From: Macrotrachela quadricornifera
Taxonomy: Eukaryota; Rotifera; Eurotatoria; Philodinida; Philodinidae
Direction of reading: 5' to 3'
DNA length: 64,000 nt
Assembly: GCA_022393335.1 (NCBI GenBank)
Contig: JAJEKB010000588.1
Location: 77,108 to 141,107 of the forward strand
Below the pieces are notes generated by a model. The model saw only the letters and a program-made list of their open reading frames with translations. It was not told the DNA's origin and did not search any database. Of this stretch, positions 1 to 13,347 are shown one piece after another. The first letter of the stretch is position 1. The number at the start of each line of letters is the position of its first letter. A program made the translations under genes and the position numbers.

Positions 1-157
1 TTGTACATTAAAACAAGAAATAGATAGAGAGAAACATTTCAAAAGATCATATATTATACAAGTAAATGTATATATGATTTTTTGTTGTTCATCTTCTTGA
101 TTATTATTATTATTATTATTATTAACTAGATATAAAAAAAAACAACAGAAGGCATAT
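1..157. other. 3' flank of the HNF4-type gene
   Basis: This is AT-rich sequence downstream of the HNF4-type stop codon on the minus strand, with a short (TTA)n run at about 101-122. No gene is visible. It is probably 3' UTR. Confidence 0.5.
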
Positions 158-3100
158 TCATCCATTCCAACCATCATCAAAAAAATTATTATTCGTATTA
201 TTTAATTGTTGTGATTCCATAGCTTGTGGAATTGTTGTTGTTGTTGTAGGTGGTGTAACAAGATCATATAAAAAAGTAATATCACTATTAGGATCATAAT
301 TTGTTCCAATTGTTGAATTTGATGGTGATGGAGTTTTTATAGATTTTGATTTAAATAATTTTAATCTTTCATTTGATGTATCAGAATAATATTGTAAAAT
401 TTGTTCATGTTGATATTGATTATTATCAGTTATTGTTCTATTATGATGATTTAAATTAGGATCTGTATTAACAGTTGGATGAAGAAGATGTATATGAGAT
501 AAATTATTTGATAAATAATCATCATTGTCATTAAGTGACACATCATTAAGTTCATCATCTACTGTTCGAGGTACGATCATAACTGAATTAGCAACAGGTG
601 TAGCTGATGATAGATGATCATATTGATGATTATCTCGAGATAGATTATCTTCCATATCGGTATCAATTGAAGAAGCATTAGAATCAAGATCGGTTTCTTT
701 TGAAACTAAAAAAAATTTTTAATACAAAACAAAGAATTTTATAAAATTTAATTTCAAATAAAATCTTTATAGCATCATAAAATATTAGTTAGCAATCCAA
801 GATAGTGTAATACATTAAAATAATAGTGACAACAACAATAATAATAGTAACAGTAATCTTCTGTATTTGAAAGACAAAAAAAAGCATACGGCAAACAATA
901 GTTATAGTGTGCAATGCATATAAGTAAAACTAATATTTAGGTGAAATACTTCATGTGCGAATATACATATATGGAATGCATATTAAACTTTTCTTACTTG
1001 AAGTACTCGGAGATGATGGTGTAGTATTGGCATTTCCATGAATTGTATTGGTCGTTGTGGATATCACCGCTTCCTGACAATCGTCACGATATCTATCTGA
1101 ACTCATGGAACTACAAATGTTGTAGCAATCTCTTTCTCTTAATTTTATTTTTATTCATTATATATAAAAACTTCTTTTTTCTTTCTTCTTTTATTGGTTT
1201 TTTTAACAAAAAATATTCTTTTTAGATATTATTTTTATTCAGTTAATAGATATAAACTTACTTAAAAGCATTTCATTAATAAGTTCATCAACCTGTTGTG
1301 TATCTTGATTATAACGTGCAACAAGATCAACCATTAATCGAGCAATATTTTGTAATGGTGGTAACAATAATAATAATTCACCAAAACGTCCACGCATTAA
1401 TGGTCTTTGTTGATTTATATATGTTTCAAGATTAACTTGTATACGTTTACGTAATTCTTTAACACGCATTGGTTCTGATAAAGACTTATTATCTATAGAT
1501 ATAAAAATAAAAGATCAATATTTTTTTCTTGTTTTTATCTAATTAATACAAACCACTATCAAAAAAAACAATAGCCTTTAAACAAGCATATTCTTTTTCA
1601 TCTAATTGATTTTCTTTTAATGGTTTAACAATTTCATCAAGTATTCTACTAGCTACACGATTTAAACCTGGATCTGATGCATTTCTTGGTATAACATAAT
1701 GATTGCCCAAAAGTAAATAATCATCACAGTTTAATGAACGACATGCAACACCCAATATGAGATTTTCTCCTGTATGACCACGTAATAAAGCAATCTATAA
1801 AAATATATATATATAGAATATTTCAATGTATCAAGAATGTTTTTTTTTTGTTAATTACTTTATCATTATCAGATAATTCAACAAAACCTTTTAAATCTTT
1901 TGCCCATTCAATAAGACTACGAAGTTGATAATTCATTGATATACCAATTGTTTCTAATGTCGCTTGTACACGTTCAGTATTGGACGGTTGTCGATCGAAT
2001 TGAATTTGTCGACCAATATACTATAAAAAAAATAAAATAATTTTTTTGTTAGAAGAAAATAGTTTTTAAATACTTCTTGAGCTGTTTGTTCAGCTCTTAA
2101 AAGAGCTGTAACACTGAGATCATCATCATCTTCATCAAGATCACCAGAAATATGTGAATTTGATTTTATATTTGGTATATCATAATTATAATTATGACTT
2201 CGTTGTCGTCCAAGACGATCTCTTTCTTTTTGTACAGCTAAAATATTTTTAAATAACTATTAATAGAATAAAAATTAATATATTTTACCTTCTTTTTTCA
2301 TACCCATTCGAATACATTTTCTATAAATTTAAAAAAGAAATAAAAAGAAATAAATTCATATAAATTTAATCATACTTCCATCGACAATGTCGACATTGAT
2401 TGCGTTTATCTTTATCAATTGTGCAATTATTTGAATGTCGACATTCATATACAGGATTTTTACGTACACTTCGTCGAAAAAAACCTTTACATCCATCACA
2501 TGATATTGCTCCATAATGTTTACCTAAATAAATCAAAAATATTTTGTTTTTAACATTTCAAAATGAAGATTTAAAAATATTTTTATTTTTACCCGTTGCT
2601 CGATCACCACAAACAACACAATCTAAAGCTTCTGTATGATTTCCAAATGTATTATTTGTCATTGTTTTAATACCTAAAGCTATATTTGTTGATAAACCAG
2701 CAATACCATCATTATTAAGATTAAAATTCTCATCATCAATTTCACGTTTAATAATGGTTACTGGTTCGCTTATTTCTCCATTTCCAACAGTACGTCGCAC
2801 TAAAAAAAATTATTAAATACAGTAAAATAAAAAAACAAAATCAAACTAAAAAAAATATATATTAACATTATCATTCATAACCATTATCGAATCATGCGCA
2901 ATATGCGTGACACCTACTGGTATTTCTTTTTTTTTCTTTCTAATTGAGTGAGTATGTTGAAATAGACAATATGAAAGAACGAAAATGAGAATGAAAAAAG
3001 AAAAAAAAAAAAGATAAGAAGAACGAATAAAGAAAATGATAGTCGCTCAAATAAAAGCAAATAATAAAAGATTATTTTATTTTTAACACGCGTCAAGTGC

Positions 3101-3676
3101 GTGATATGTTGAACAAATGACAATGTTGTTTGACGATATGTTGAAATAGTAAGCAGTCAAGAGGCACGATAGTTGTCATTATAGTCGCATTTCTTTTCTT
3201 TATACATCTCTATCTTCTCATCATACAGATACTACTAGACTTTTTCTTTCTCTCTCTCTCGTTTTCTTCTTTTTTCACGTAACTACTGACGTCGGTGTCT
3301 TCTACAATTGCACAAAAATAGCACTACTCGTCTATACAATATTTTTATGGCAACATCATGCTGCTTTCTTTTTTCTTCGCTTCTAATAACGAAGCAAATA
3401 CATTGTTTTTTTCATCGATTTGTAGATGAAGTAAAGAAAGCAAAAAAAAAATATCTAATAAAGAAGGACCATTGTATAATATTTGTAGATATACGTACGT
3501 CATTCAATTGAAAGGAAAAAACAAAAAAAAAAGAAAAGAAAACTGATGAAAAAGTAAAAACGAAAAATTGGAACTATATTTGTATATTTTATTTTTCAAA
3601 ACATGATAATTGGTTTGGTTAATGTGATAATGTATCAAGGATAAATTGTCAATATTATCTTACCTGAAGTTGCCAT
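158..3676 (-). CDS. HNF4: HNF4-type nuclear receptor (NR2A)
   Basis: This is a ligand-regulated nuclear transcription factor of the HNF4 class. Ten exons read in phase to about 620 aa. Exon 1 (3664-3676) encodes only four and a third codons. The DNA-binding domain spans exons 2-5: [10 protein letters not shown], then the P-box CDGCKGFF, then a second zinc module ending in [19 protein letters not shown], the HNF4 extension. The ligand-binding domain runs from about 2020 to 1262, with [43 protein letters not shown] and [13 protein letters not shown], all characteristic of HNF4. A long C-terminal tail rich in Asn, Ser, Asp and His (158-705) resembles an F domain. The junction of exons 8 and 9 is uncertain: the GTAAGT donor at 1261 would put the next exon out of frame with the acceptor at 1111, whereas a GTTTAT donor at 1257 keeps frame. 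An acceptor further upstream is also possible. Upstream is a 2.5-kb AT-rich spacer shared with the divergent gene at 6214. Confidence 0.93.
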
Positions 3677-6213
3677 TTATAATTGTATTTAATAATTAAA
3701 TCATAATCAAAAATCTAAACAACAAAAACAAAAGTGTACTTAACAGAATAAAAAGAAAAAAGGTCATAAGTATAAAATGCATTTATCACTCAAAATAATA
3801 TTTCGTTTATGTACTTCGACTATGTCTGTAGAATCACGCATAAAAAGAAACAAACGTCATATTTATCATAAATCTGGTACGTTTCCAGTTCAAGGTTAAT
3901 TTATCTGTCTAGAAAAAAAAATTTCTTTTTATGTTTTGTCGATTACATTCATTAGAAAATAAAAATTCATTAAAAGACTTTTTATTCCTTTAAAAACAAT
4001 ATATCATAGAGACAACTATTTATCAAGAACGCAGACATATTTCATCTCTCCACACCCATGTTTTTAGGCCATAAATGGAATAAATAACAATGATGAATCA
4101 TCAATTCATACATATATATGTGTATAAGACAAATTCAAGCATTTTTTTTTTATCTTAATAGCTTGTGAATCATCTTGATCTTATAAACGTATTCTATATA
4201 TGTGTTTGTCTTGACCTATTGATATATAAAAAAACAAGTTTACGAGATTTCGTGTAATATTCATATAATGTGTAAGTTTGCCTTATAGTCAATGAGAAAA
4301 GTTTAAGCAAATTTGTATGGGATGTCAGAGTAAATGTCGAAAGCTAAAATTGTCGAATATCAAAAATGTCAAAAAATTTGAAGACGCCAGAGATAAGATG
4401 TTAGTATTGTCAGAAAAATAAAAATAAAATAATCAAAACTATGTTTTTAATCATTTTATACAAACATAAATGTTATAAAAAATATCGATATGTATGCTCT
4501 TTGTCGAATAATAGTTCATCGAAAGCCCTTTTCGATGATGAAGAGCGAACCAAAACAAGTAGATCTCTTCATGCTTTTCTATTCTTTAAACTGTTCTTTT
4601 ATAATCTATGAAAAATATTTCTATTGTACCTATTATTATTATAAATAACAGTTGCTTCTCATGTAATTTGATTGTTTGTCACTTCGGCCAATTTTCTTTT
4701 GAATATTTTATAACATCAACTCAACATTACTCAATACATTCGTATTTCCTAACCAAGAGATTTTTGATCGAGAAAATTCCATGTAGATATGTAATCAAAA
4801 CCCTCATACTACCTATATTACCATCTCAATCAGATCTATATGTATTAATGTGAAAAAAAATACAAATACACCTAAACTTTTATCGTTGACTATATAATGT
4901 TTTAATTATTTGAACCTCATAATTATTTACATGCGGTAGTAATATATAAAAAAAAAACCAAACTAAACATTTGAATATTACATTAACATAGGAAAGTAAT
5001 GAGAGCTATACACTAGCAGTAAATAGGATTTATTTTCTGGTCATTATAACCATATTTAACAAAAGATATTCAAAATAATACATAAACTTTCTGAAAAAAA
5101 ATAGACGATTCCTAATACTAACATTACAGTTAGGTAATCTTTAAAAACTATTAATAACCTATTGCATAGATAAAAAAGAAAAAAAAGAATAACCTAATAA
5201 TAATTTTATTATCCAGGCAGATATATATATACTCTAAAGTAAAATAATTTTCTTTAAGCAAAATTTTTAATTATAATATTTTTCTTATTAAATAACTAAA
5301 AATAACATAAGTATAATTGCTTAACATCTATTCTTTTTTTTATAATGGAATATTTTAAAATAAATACAATAATATATCTAACTTTGATAAATAAATGTAC
5401 TTCGATAGAAATAAACAATTTTTTTTATAAAATAATGCATATATTTACTTCTGCTTGAATTAATCTTAAACTTTTGAATTAAATCAAACAGAAAATCAGT
5501 GTTATATGTATATACATATAATAAAAACCAAAATAAAGTATTTCATCACTAATTTGGTTAGAAACAAAAAGGAAAAAGAAAAAAAAAAGCTAAATACTCA
5601 TCATATACATATATGTGTATATTCGTATGACCCATATTTATTACTTTTGCTTACCTTGAAATAGAATATAAAATAAATTCATAGATAATCAAAGAATAAG
5701 AGTATTTTTTTTGATAACAAAATAAAATAAACAAAAACAAATATAAAGGTGTCACCAATACAAAATATTTCACTTAATAAAAATATTTAACAAATAAACA
5801 TAAAAAAAATCATCTATTTAGAACTAATCATACTGTGATTATTATTAACTTCTATCATTATATATGTATTTATATATTGTTTATTTTAATTAGCGCCATC
5901 TATCAATAGAAGAATATTAAATTAAAAAAGAATGATAAAAATATTTAAAAAATTTGATAAAAATTTTATAAAAAAATTTTATTTTATTTATTTTTTTATT
6001 TTTTTTTTTAATAAAAATTTTACTCCATTAAGAACTAATTAGTGCCTTTTCATTGACGTGCTTTTGTTTACCGATGATCCATGAATATTAACATTGAAAA
6101 TTACTTTCTTTTTTTTAACATTCTTCCGGTTTCTATTTAAAAAAAACTATTTAAAAAAAAATTTTTTTGTTTAATATCAGAAAAAAATCTTACTTCTGAT
6201 ATTATATTAAAAA
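3677..6213. other. Shared upstream spacer between divergent genes
   Basis: This 2.5-kb AT-rich region lies between the starts of the HNF4-type gene (-) and the transposase-derived gene (+). It contains only short unconvincing reading frames, A/T homopolymers and ATATGTAT-type runs. A small hairpin lies at about 4518-4542. On the minus strand an acceptor-like gtttag lies about 40 bases before the HNF4 start. I see no RNA gene. It probably holds the promoters of both genes. Confidence 0.5.
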
Positions 6214-9200
6214 ATGACAACAAATTGTCCATCATTTGTTCGACATCAATCACTTGAAGCAACACAAGTTATACCATTATTTGATTCAACAACAACAACA
6301 TTTACTTCTACACCACCATTTAAACCAAAAGCTGGAGAAGTTTATGTTATGAAACTTGATATTGGTCATGAAAGTAAGTATTAATTCCGATGAATACCTT
6401 TGTTCATCCGCTCGTAAAGTCTTATGAATAAAATCTGGAATCATCTTTTGGAAAAAAAAACAAAGGTATATCACGGATAGATGATTTTTATATTTTGTTT
6501 ATTATAGATGATTGGCGTAGTGATGGTTATCGTTGGGTTCAAATAGCTGCAAGACGTTTACCAACACATAATCCAGTTATAAAAAAATGTTATTTTCATG
6601 CTGGACAAAAAAATAAAAAAAAAAGTAAAGATTTTGAAAAACAAGCATTTGTATCACTTGTTGATCCATCAAAAGTTGTTGTACAATATCTTGGTGATGA
6701 AAATGTAGCAGAAGAATTTCCTCATGGTAATTCAAAAAAAAATACAAAACCATTTTTTCGTACACGTCCATCATTACTTAATAAACTTATATCAGAAGCA
6801 GCAACAAATGCTGAAACAGCACAAATATTTAAACAATATACAGCTAATAATTCTAATGAACATGATGATGATAATGATGATGATGATGATGATGATGAAT
6901 CAGCAGTTAATAATTCTATGGAAACAGAAGAAACAGTTGATGATAATGATCAAAAAAAATCATCAACAATTAAAATTGAACCAAAAAAACCTAAAATTGG
7001 TCCGGAAATATTATCACAACCACGTAATATTGAACAAATACGTAATGTTAAAAGACGTTTAGCTCGTCGTCTTGTTGCATCAGCTGATGAAATATCTGAG
7101 TTATATCGTTTTGCACGTGAAACACCAAATTATATTGTTCGTTTTACATTAATACCAAATATTGTTGCTATTGCTTTTTCAAATGAATCTATGCATGAAT
7201 TTAATTTATTATTAGATCATTCTGATCTTCTTTCTCAACAACATGTTCTTATTACATTTGATTCAGCATATACAATTAATGCATTTCATGTTACATGTAT
7301 TTTCTATCGACATATTGCTATGAAAGAAGAACCATGTATTTTACTCGGTAAGATTTTATATTAATTAATCAATATAATCTTTTAGTTTTTTCTTTTTTAA
7401 AGTTTAAACATTCTTATGACTTATATTTACTTTGTAGAAATATAAGACTAATAGATGTATGTATGTTGTAATTCAAGGATATTGGATATATTCAAATCAT
7501 ATGAAAGATCTCATCAGCAAACTAATAAATTTTAAAATATGGCATGTTTGGAGTGAGACACTTGAATATGAAGGGTATGAACGATTAGAAATAATATTTT
7601 TTCATAAAGATAAACGTTGTTATTTCAACTGATATGAATAGTAAATTTTATAGAAAATAAAATTGTGTGAAAAATGGAATTTATTAGTATTAAATAGTAA
7701 GGATTATAGGAACTTTTCAGTATATCATATTTGTGTAGAAAAATTCTTCTCATGAGACAATTTAAACTTGATATAATTTAATTACTAATCAATGCAGCAC
7801 TAAGATGAATGGCATATGAATATAGAGGAAGCTCACATAACTGAATGTTTATTGCCTTCTTTGTCAAAATATCTGAAATCTGTTCTTTCTGTTTTGTCAT
7901 AACAACAATTATATTCTGTATCTGACAGCATGTTGTTTTCTAAACTTCATTTTTGATTATTATTTGCATATTTTTAGGTTATCTGTCGAGTACTTTGTCA
8001 CATGCATCATTTTAAATCACATCGAGTTTGACTTGTTCTATGAGAAGAATTTTTCTATATCAATATGACGTCAAAGCGTAGGACTTAGATACTAAAAAGT
8101 TGCCATAATCCTTATTAATTACTGCTAAAAAATCCCATTTTTCACACACCTTAATTTTCTATAAAATTTAGTGTTCATATCATTTGAGACTACAATATTA
8201 TCTTTATGAAAAAGTAATATTTTCTATCATGTATATCTCTACAAATTCTAATGTCTCAATCTAAGTGTGCCATAGTTTAAATTCATCAGTTTACCAGTGA
8301 AATCTTTTATTTCCGCCAAAAGCATCTATTCTAAGAAAAAAATTTTTTTTTAATACTAATTAAAAAAATAATATTTTCTTATAATCTAGGTTGCGCATTA
8401 CATAATCGGCGTTCTGATGATGTTTATGAATATATTTTAACACATTTAAAACAACAATGTCCAAATATTGAATCTCGTTGTTTATTTATAATTGACAGTG
8501 AAGGTAATACATTAAAAAATAATTATTTATCTATATTTCTACCACATTTACGTATTATACATACATGGAATTATGTTTTTTCACAATTACGTGCTTGGTT
8601 ATTACAAAATGGTCGTACACAAGCTGATTATCAATTTTATAATGCTGAACTTAAATCTTTATTATTATGTGGTGATATGTTAACATTTACACGTTTATAT
8701 GATCGATGTAAATCTAATTGGACACAAGAATTTCGAACATATTTTGAACAAATTATTTTACCATTAGTTGATACTGATCTTGGATCATGGGTATTAAAAA
8801 AATATGATCTATTTGATGCTTATTCAGGCATTAAAGGACTTGTTTGTGAGCCAATGCAAGCTGTGGTATATGAAATTATTCTTTTATTTATTTTTTTAAA
8901 ATTTTTCTTTTTTTTTTTGTAGGCAGCTCAATTACGTGATTGGCGTGAATCTCGTTTTGATAGTGGTGCTATGGCATTTTATTGGTTACAAATGTATTTT
9001 GTACAACAAATAAGAAAATCATATTCTCGTCTTGGTGGTATGTATTCATTAAAACCAGGTATATATGAAAAATGGGCTATATCTGCTGTTACGTCGAGTG
9101 CTGCTCATGAACCAATTAAAGCATTAGTACCAGAAAAAATTGTTGAACATGTTCGTGCAAAAGTTATTATATCATCTGTACATCATCCACATTTACAAGC

Positions 9201-9797
9201 TAAACGTACTAGTGAACAACAGATATTAACATTATCACCAGTTAAAAGACTTAAAACAACAACATTTGATGGTACACAACATCATCATCATCAACCATGT
9301 ATTATAGCAACAACAACAACAACACCACATCAAGTCACAACAGCTGATTTAAAAGCAACTTTACTTGCTGCTGCTGCTGCCGCACAACAACCAAGAACAA
9401 TGACTGTAAATTTAAATAAAAACTATCAAAAAAGAAAAATTCCAAAATTTTTTTTTAGATACGTCGGATAGCTGCAACAACCAGTCCACAACATCAACAG
9501 CAACAACAACAAACAACATTTCGTCTTACAACAGCTCCATCTGCATCATCATCACAACAACCACAACAATTTATAATTACAACAGCTGGTACTGCTTTAC
9601 CACTTACTCAAACTACAACAACTACAGGATTAGTTGACGATTCATCTATGTATGATGATGGTTCAACTGATTTAAGTGGTTGTTTAGTCACAACATCATC
9701 ACAAACACAGAATACTACCACAACTCAAACACGTTCCTCATTTGTTCGTCCTACCCTACCGACAAATGTTCTTCGATTGACGGTTGTACGTAAATAA
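6214..9797 (+). CDS. Domesticated MULE-type transposase-like protein
   Basis: Five exons (6214-6373, 6508-7347, 8390-8865, 8923-9405, 9459-9797) keep phase and give 765 aa. The N-terminal part has the pattern DDWRSDGYRW followed by a basic segment, resembling WRKY/FLYWCH/GCM-type zinc-binding DNA-recognition domains found on MULE transposases. An acidic Asp/Glu linker follows. The middle third (from about residue 275) resembles a MULE transposase core: an aspartate in LITFDSAYTINAF, a second in CLFIIDSEGNTL, and a histidine/tryptophan pair in IIHTWNYVFSQL. The C-terminal 250 residues are low-complexity Thr/Gln/His/Ala. There are no flanking terminal repeats, the gene has host-like introns, and the frame is intact, so I infer an exapted DNA-binding protein rather than a mobile element. 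No third acidic catalytic residue could be placed. It could also be a metazoan transcription factor family I do not recognise. Confidence 0.6.
7503..8310. mobile_element. Foldback (inverted-repeat) element in intron 3
   Basis: Most of the 1042-bp intron is an imperfect inverted repeat. The left arm (about 7503-7800) matches the reverse complement of the right arm (about 8000-8310), including a shared ttttcataaagataa and taaattttatagaaaat. The arms are roughly 75-80% alike by eye. No open reading frame is present. It looks like a non-autonomous MITE/foldback element. Confidence 0.75.
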
Positions 9798-10388
9798 ATA
9801 CATTTAAAAAAAAACGTTTATTCCTTTCTTTTGTCTTTTCACTGATCATTGCATGTCTGTATCTTGATGTACAGGTTAAACATATTTTTCTGTACATAGG
9901 ATCAGCTTTACTGTTATTGTTTTTCTTTTATATAAATAAGATGAACAAGAAATTTTTTTTTATTTTATTTATATTTAATTGAACCATACATTGAGATAGA
10001 ATTGAATGATTTATTATCTATAGATAATCATATGTTTAATTTATCTAGAAAATTTCATATTGATTCATATATCAATTATACATTCAATTATTGTACAATA
10101 AAACTTTATAGATAATAGTTAATATCTTTTTATAATTAAATTTAAAATAAATTTGCCTTTATATATAGAAGAAATTCTATGAATTCATTTTTTTAATATA
10201 TGATCTTGTGTTTATTTTTATCACCGAATTTTTTTTTCACTTAATAAAATGATTTGTGAACTAGATTTAATCCACAATATATAAGATAAAGAAAAAAAGA
10301 TTGTTACATTTTCATATTATATAGCTAAAAAAATAATGTCAATTAATTTATATAAAATATGATTTGGGACAATATTATTGGAATTAAA
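9798..10388. other. Convergent 3' spacer
   Basis: This spacer lies between the stop of the transposase-derived gene (+) and the stop of the D8C gene (-). It is AT-rich with AATAAA-like signals on both strands and no reading frame worth calling. It is probably both 3' UTRs. Confidence 0.5.
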
Positions 10389-11626
10389 TCATAAGGTACA
10401 ATAACGATAATTGCATGTTTCTAATTGAGGAAGTAAAAAGACGTAGAAATTACCACAATTTGTCACCGATATTAATTTACAAGAATCACAATTATTTGTT
10501 GTATAATAGAAACAAATAATACTTGTAGCTGTAGTAAAAACTTTAGTTGGATATTGACCAGCATACCATCCAGTAGCAACTGAACCACAACGTTCAGGAG
10601 GTACATTTGAATTAGGTATTAGTGTTCCTGCTGGTTCTCGAAAACGAACCCATATGGGTGTAGTATTATTGAATGGTGTTGTATTATCACAATAATTAAT
10701 CGATGCTGTATAACCAATATTTCGTGTTGGATCTGTATTGATCGTATAATTTGTACATTGAATTGGTGTAGCAGTCGAATATTGATAACTCGTAGTGGGT
10801 GAAGATGAACATGTGACAGCCGTATCCGCTGTATTATCGTAAAATAAAAAGAAAAAGTTATGTTTCTTTAATTCAAAAGGAGATGGAGACAGATAATAGA
10901 ATTTAGATTTTTCTATAAATATGTGTTTTTATAAGAAATCTTGTACTATATCATGAGAGAGAGAAAAAAGTCTAGAAATCAATACATACTTATATCAACT
11001 GTTGTACTAACAGTTGTAAATATTGTTCTAGATGCTTCACTGTTATTAATGGCTAAAACAAGTGAATATATCGCAATGATCAATCCTGTTATTGATATTA
11101 AAGCAATAATTATAATAATAATAATAAATATTATCATATATAAGCGAGATTTTCTTGTCTCTGAATCTGTTGATGTTGTCTCGTTGAAATCATATGATTG
11201 TCTATAATAATAGTCAATTTGTGTTTAGAATATTACATAAAACAATTTACTACAACTCATACAAACAAATTTCAGAATCGATTAGAAATATATATAGCAT
11301 AATCAATTACAGACGACAATTTATGTTGGAGCTACTAATCAATGAATTCTACTTATAATGACGATATTTTTCTTATTGAATCTATTAGGTATATATGTCA
11401 GATGATCAATACAAAAAAATCTCATTCTTTTACGATTTATATTTTCTATTAGTATTTTAGTTCCGTATTCAATGTTTTGTAGAGTAAAATCAAACATTAT
11501 TTGTGATATTAACGGTTCTTTTAAATTTCTTGCAATTAAAAATGAAGTATTTTCAAATATGTGGTAATGATAAAAAAGATGTACTTACCTTTGTGTACGA
11601 AAAAAGCTGAACATTCTTCTTAACAT
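10389..11626 (-). CDS. Type II membrane protein with D8C ectodomain
   Basis: Three exons (11589-11626, 10990-11201, 10389-10828) join in phase to 229 aa. A short basic cytoplasmic segment is followed by one hydrophobic helix at about residues 38-66, rich in Ile and Leu (exon 2), with no signal peptide. The C-terminal 145 residues form a cysteine-rich extracellular domain with the spacing of D8C domains of uromodulin and related proteins: PPERCGS..TGWY.G..P near the middle, an aromatic CFYY strand, then NCGNFYVFLLPQ and a terminal CNYRYC. D8C proteins are extracellular or apical adhesion and matrix proteins; the ligand here is unknown. An upstream exon (11747-11842, starting MEYRRQQRR) would extend the cytoplasmic tail to give 261 aa if a GTGTAAG donor is used. 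That extension is plausible but unproven. Confidence 0.72.
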
Positions 11627-11842
11627 CTTTTATATCAAAATCATGGGAAAAATGTAAAGTTATCAAATGTCAAAAAGAAAGAAAATTACCATTATAACCA
11701 AAAGGTTATTATTGATTTCTTTTTTATACAATTTTTTTGCTTACACGTATTCTTCTCTAGGTATTGTTTCTATATCATCGGTATCCATATTAATTGTTGA
11801 AATATCATACATAGGACGTCGTTGCTGTCGGCGATACTCCAT

Positions 11843-12625
11843 CAATAGTTTTCTTTTAATAACAAGGAAATATGTAGCTGGATCCTAAATAATAATCAAA
11901 TATATGTGATAAAATTATTCAAGGACATATATAAAAATAAATATAAATAATTTTTGAATAATGTTAAATCATTTATCGGCAGTAGTTATACCTAAATTTA
12001 GTTTTCGAAGTCAGAATATCGGTTGAAAATAGAGTAGAAATCTAATACTTATAATTGTCTTTCACGCTACAATATTTGTACGTTTTAAAAAGCGATTTAG
12101 AAGTGAATAATATTTGTTTCTTTTGATTATATGTAAGAAGAAACCAAAATAATCACCTAGATTTTATTGTTCTTTTTTAAAAGTCAATAGTAATCAAATG
12201 AAATGTTGTCCACTTTATTGGAATGTAAAATGAAACACATTGAAGAAGTTAAATTTGCATATGTGGTTTTCGTTTCAAGGTTATATATGCTAATCGATTG
12301 TTGGCTATGAAGCTGAATTAACTGTTATATTCGCCTACATAGACATACATTAACAATGTGCTTACTGTTTATTAAAATGTTTATTGGAAAAAAAACTTCA
12401 TGTTTTCTTATTACAATTCATTTTTTAAAAGATAATGTCAAATGAATATAAATCTTATTTACGTAAGAATATATTTGAACACTATAGATTATATAAAGAG
12501 AACTTTGTAAGAAAATTTATTGTGGACACGAAAATATTCGTTGAGACTGTTTATTTTGTTTTTTTATCGATAATTATTAATTTTTTTCGTAATACATTTT
12601 CTATTAAATTCCTCAGTATTATTCA
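11843..12625. other. Spacer without recognisable gene
   Basis: The first 45 bases continue the possible 5' exon of the D8C gene in the same frame, back to an acceptor-like TTTAG at about 11888. The rest is AT-rich. One 67-codon frame at 12435-12638 (+) has no recognisable feature and was not called. Confidence 0.4.
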
Positions 12626-13347
12626 TAAAAATATATAAATCGATAATATTGAAACATTTTCAAGGAGAAATATACCACATTCTCTATATAAATCATCATA
12701 ATAAGGAGGATCACATTCTTCATTACCATCCGTGTGCAATATAATTATCCAATTTTCAATTTGTCCAGGAAATTGTACTTTGATCTTCCTAGAAGTCGTG
12801 CATTCCAATATTTGTGGCAGATACAGTTGAGTATTATGTGCGCCAAATTTAAGTTCACTATCGTTTGATACTTGTAAAACACGCCCAAGACTAAGACGAG
12901 CACCAATAGTAGATCTATGATCCAGTAATCCATCATTATTCCATCTTTTTACGGTATACATAAAATAGATATCACGCTGTACTTATCTATAATTATTTAC
13001 AGAAAAACTGTTTTGAGTAATATTAATAGCACTATCGTTTGTTGTTACGTAGTATATGCAATTATCTGTCAACTTTTATCAATAAGTGCCACTTGATTAA
13101 AATGATATATTACAGTATGATTGAAACTATTGGAACTACATTTTTCGTCATGGTTACATAAGGAAAGATGTGATTCACGTCTTTTTTCGTCATTGATCAG
13201 ATTACAAAGAATGAACCGAAGATGAGTTCGATCGCAACATTCAGTTAAAGTATTGCCCACATTTGGCCGAAAGTTTCAAAAACGATGAAAATGAAACAAT
13301 TCAACAATTAATGTCAAAAGAGATGAAACTAAAGATAGACTTGACAT
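12626..13347 (-). pseudogene. Decayed secreted protein, possibly DSL/Notch-ligand-like
   Basis: A signal-peptide-like start at 13347 (MSSLSLVSSLLTLIVELF) is followed in the same frame by a TGA at 13276-13278, then by a cysteine-rich stretch NTLTECCDRTHLRF. This ends at a GTAATA donor near 13120. A second open segment (12626-12961) contains KVQFPGQIENWIIILHTDGN and then CDPPYYDDLYRECG. The CC cluster, the W/PG-LII-LHTD block and the CxxxYY motif occur in the same order as in the MNNL and DSL domains of Delta-type Notch ligands. The match is short and divergent, so this identity is only a hypothesis. The in-frame stop and the absence of downstream EGF repeats suggest a truncated pseudogene. Confidence 0.35.

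Noticed and set aside
6577..7062. Met/Ile/Gln-rich frames overlapping the transposase-derived gene
   Set aside because: They are out-of-frame translations of Asp/Asn codon runs in exon 2.
10941..11207. 88-codon plus-strand frame with a hydrophobic run
   Set aside because: It is the complement of the membrane-helix exon of the minus-strand D8C gene, whose three exons keep phase and carry a recognisable domain.
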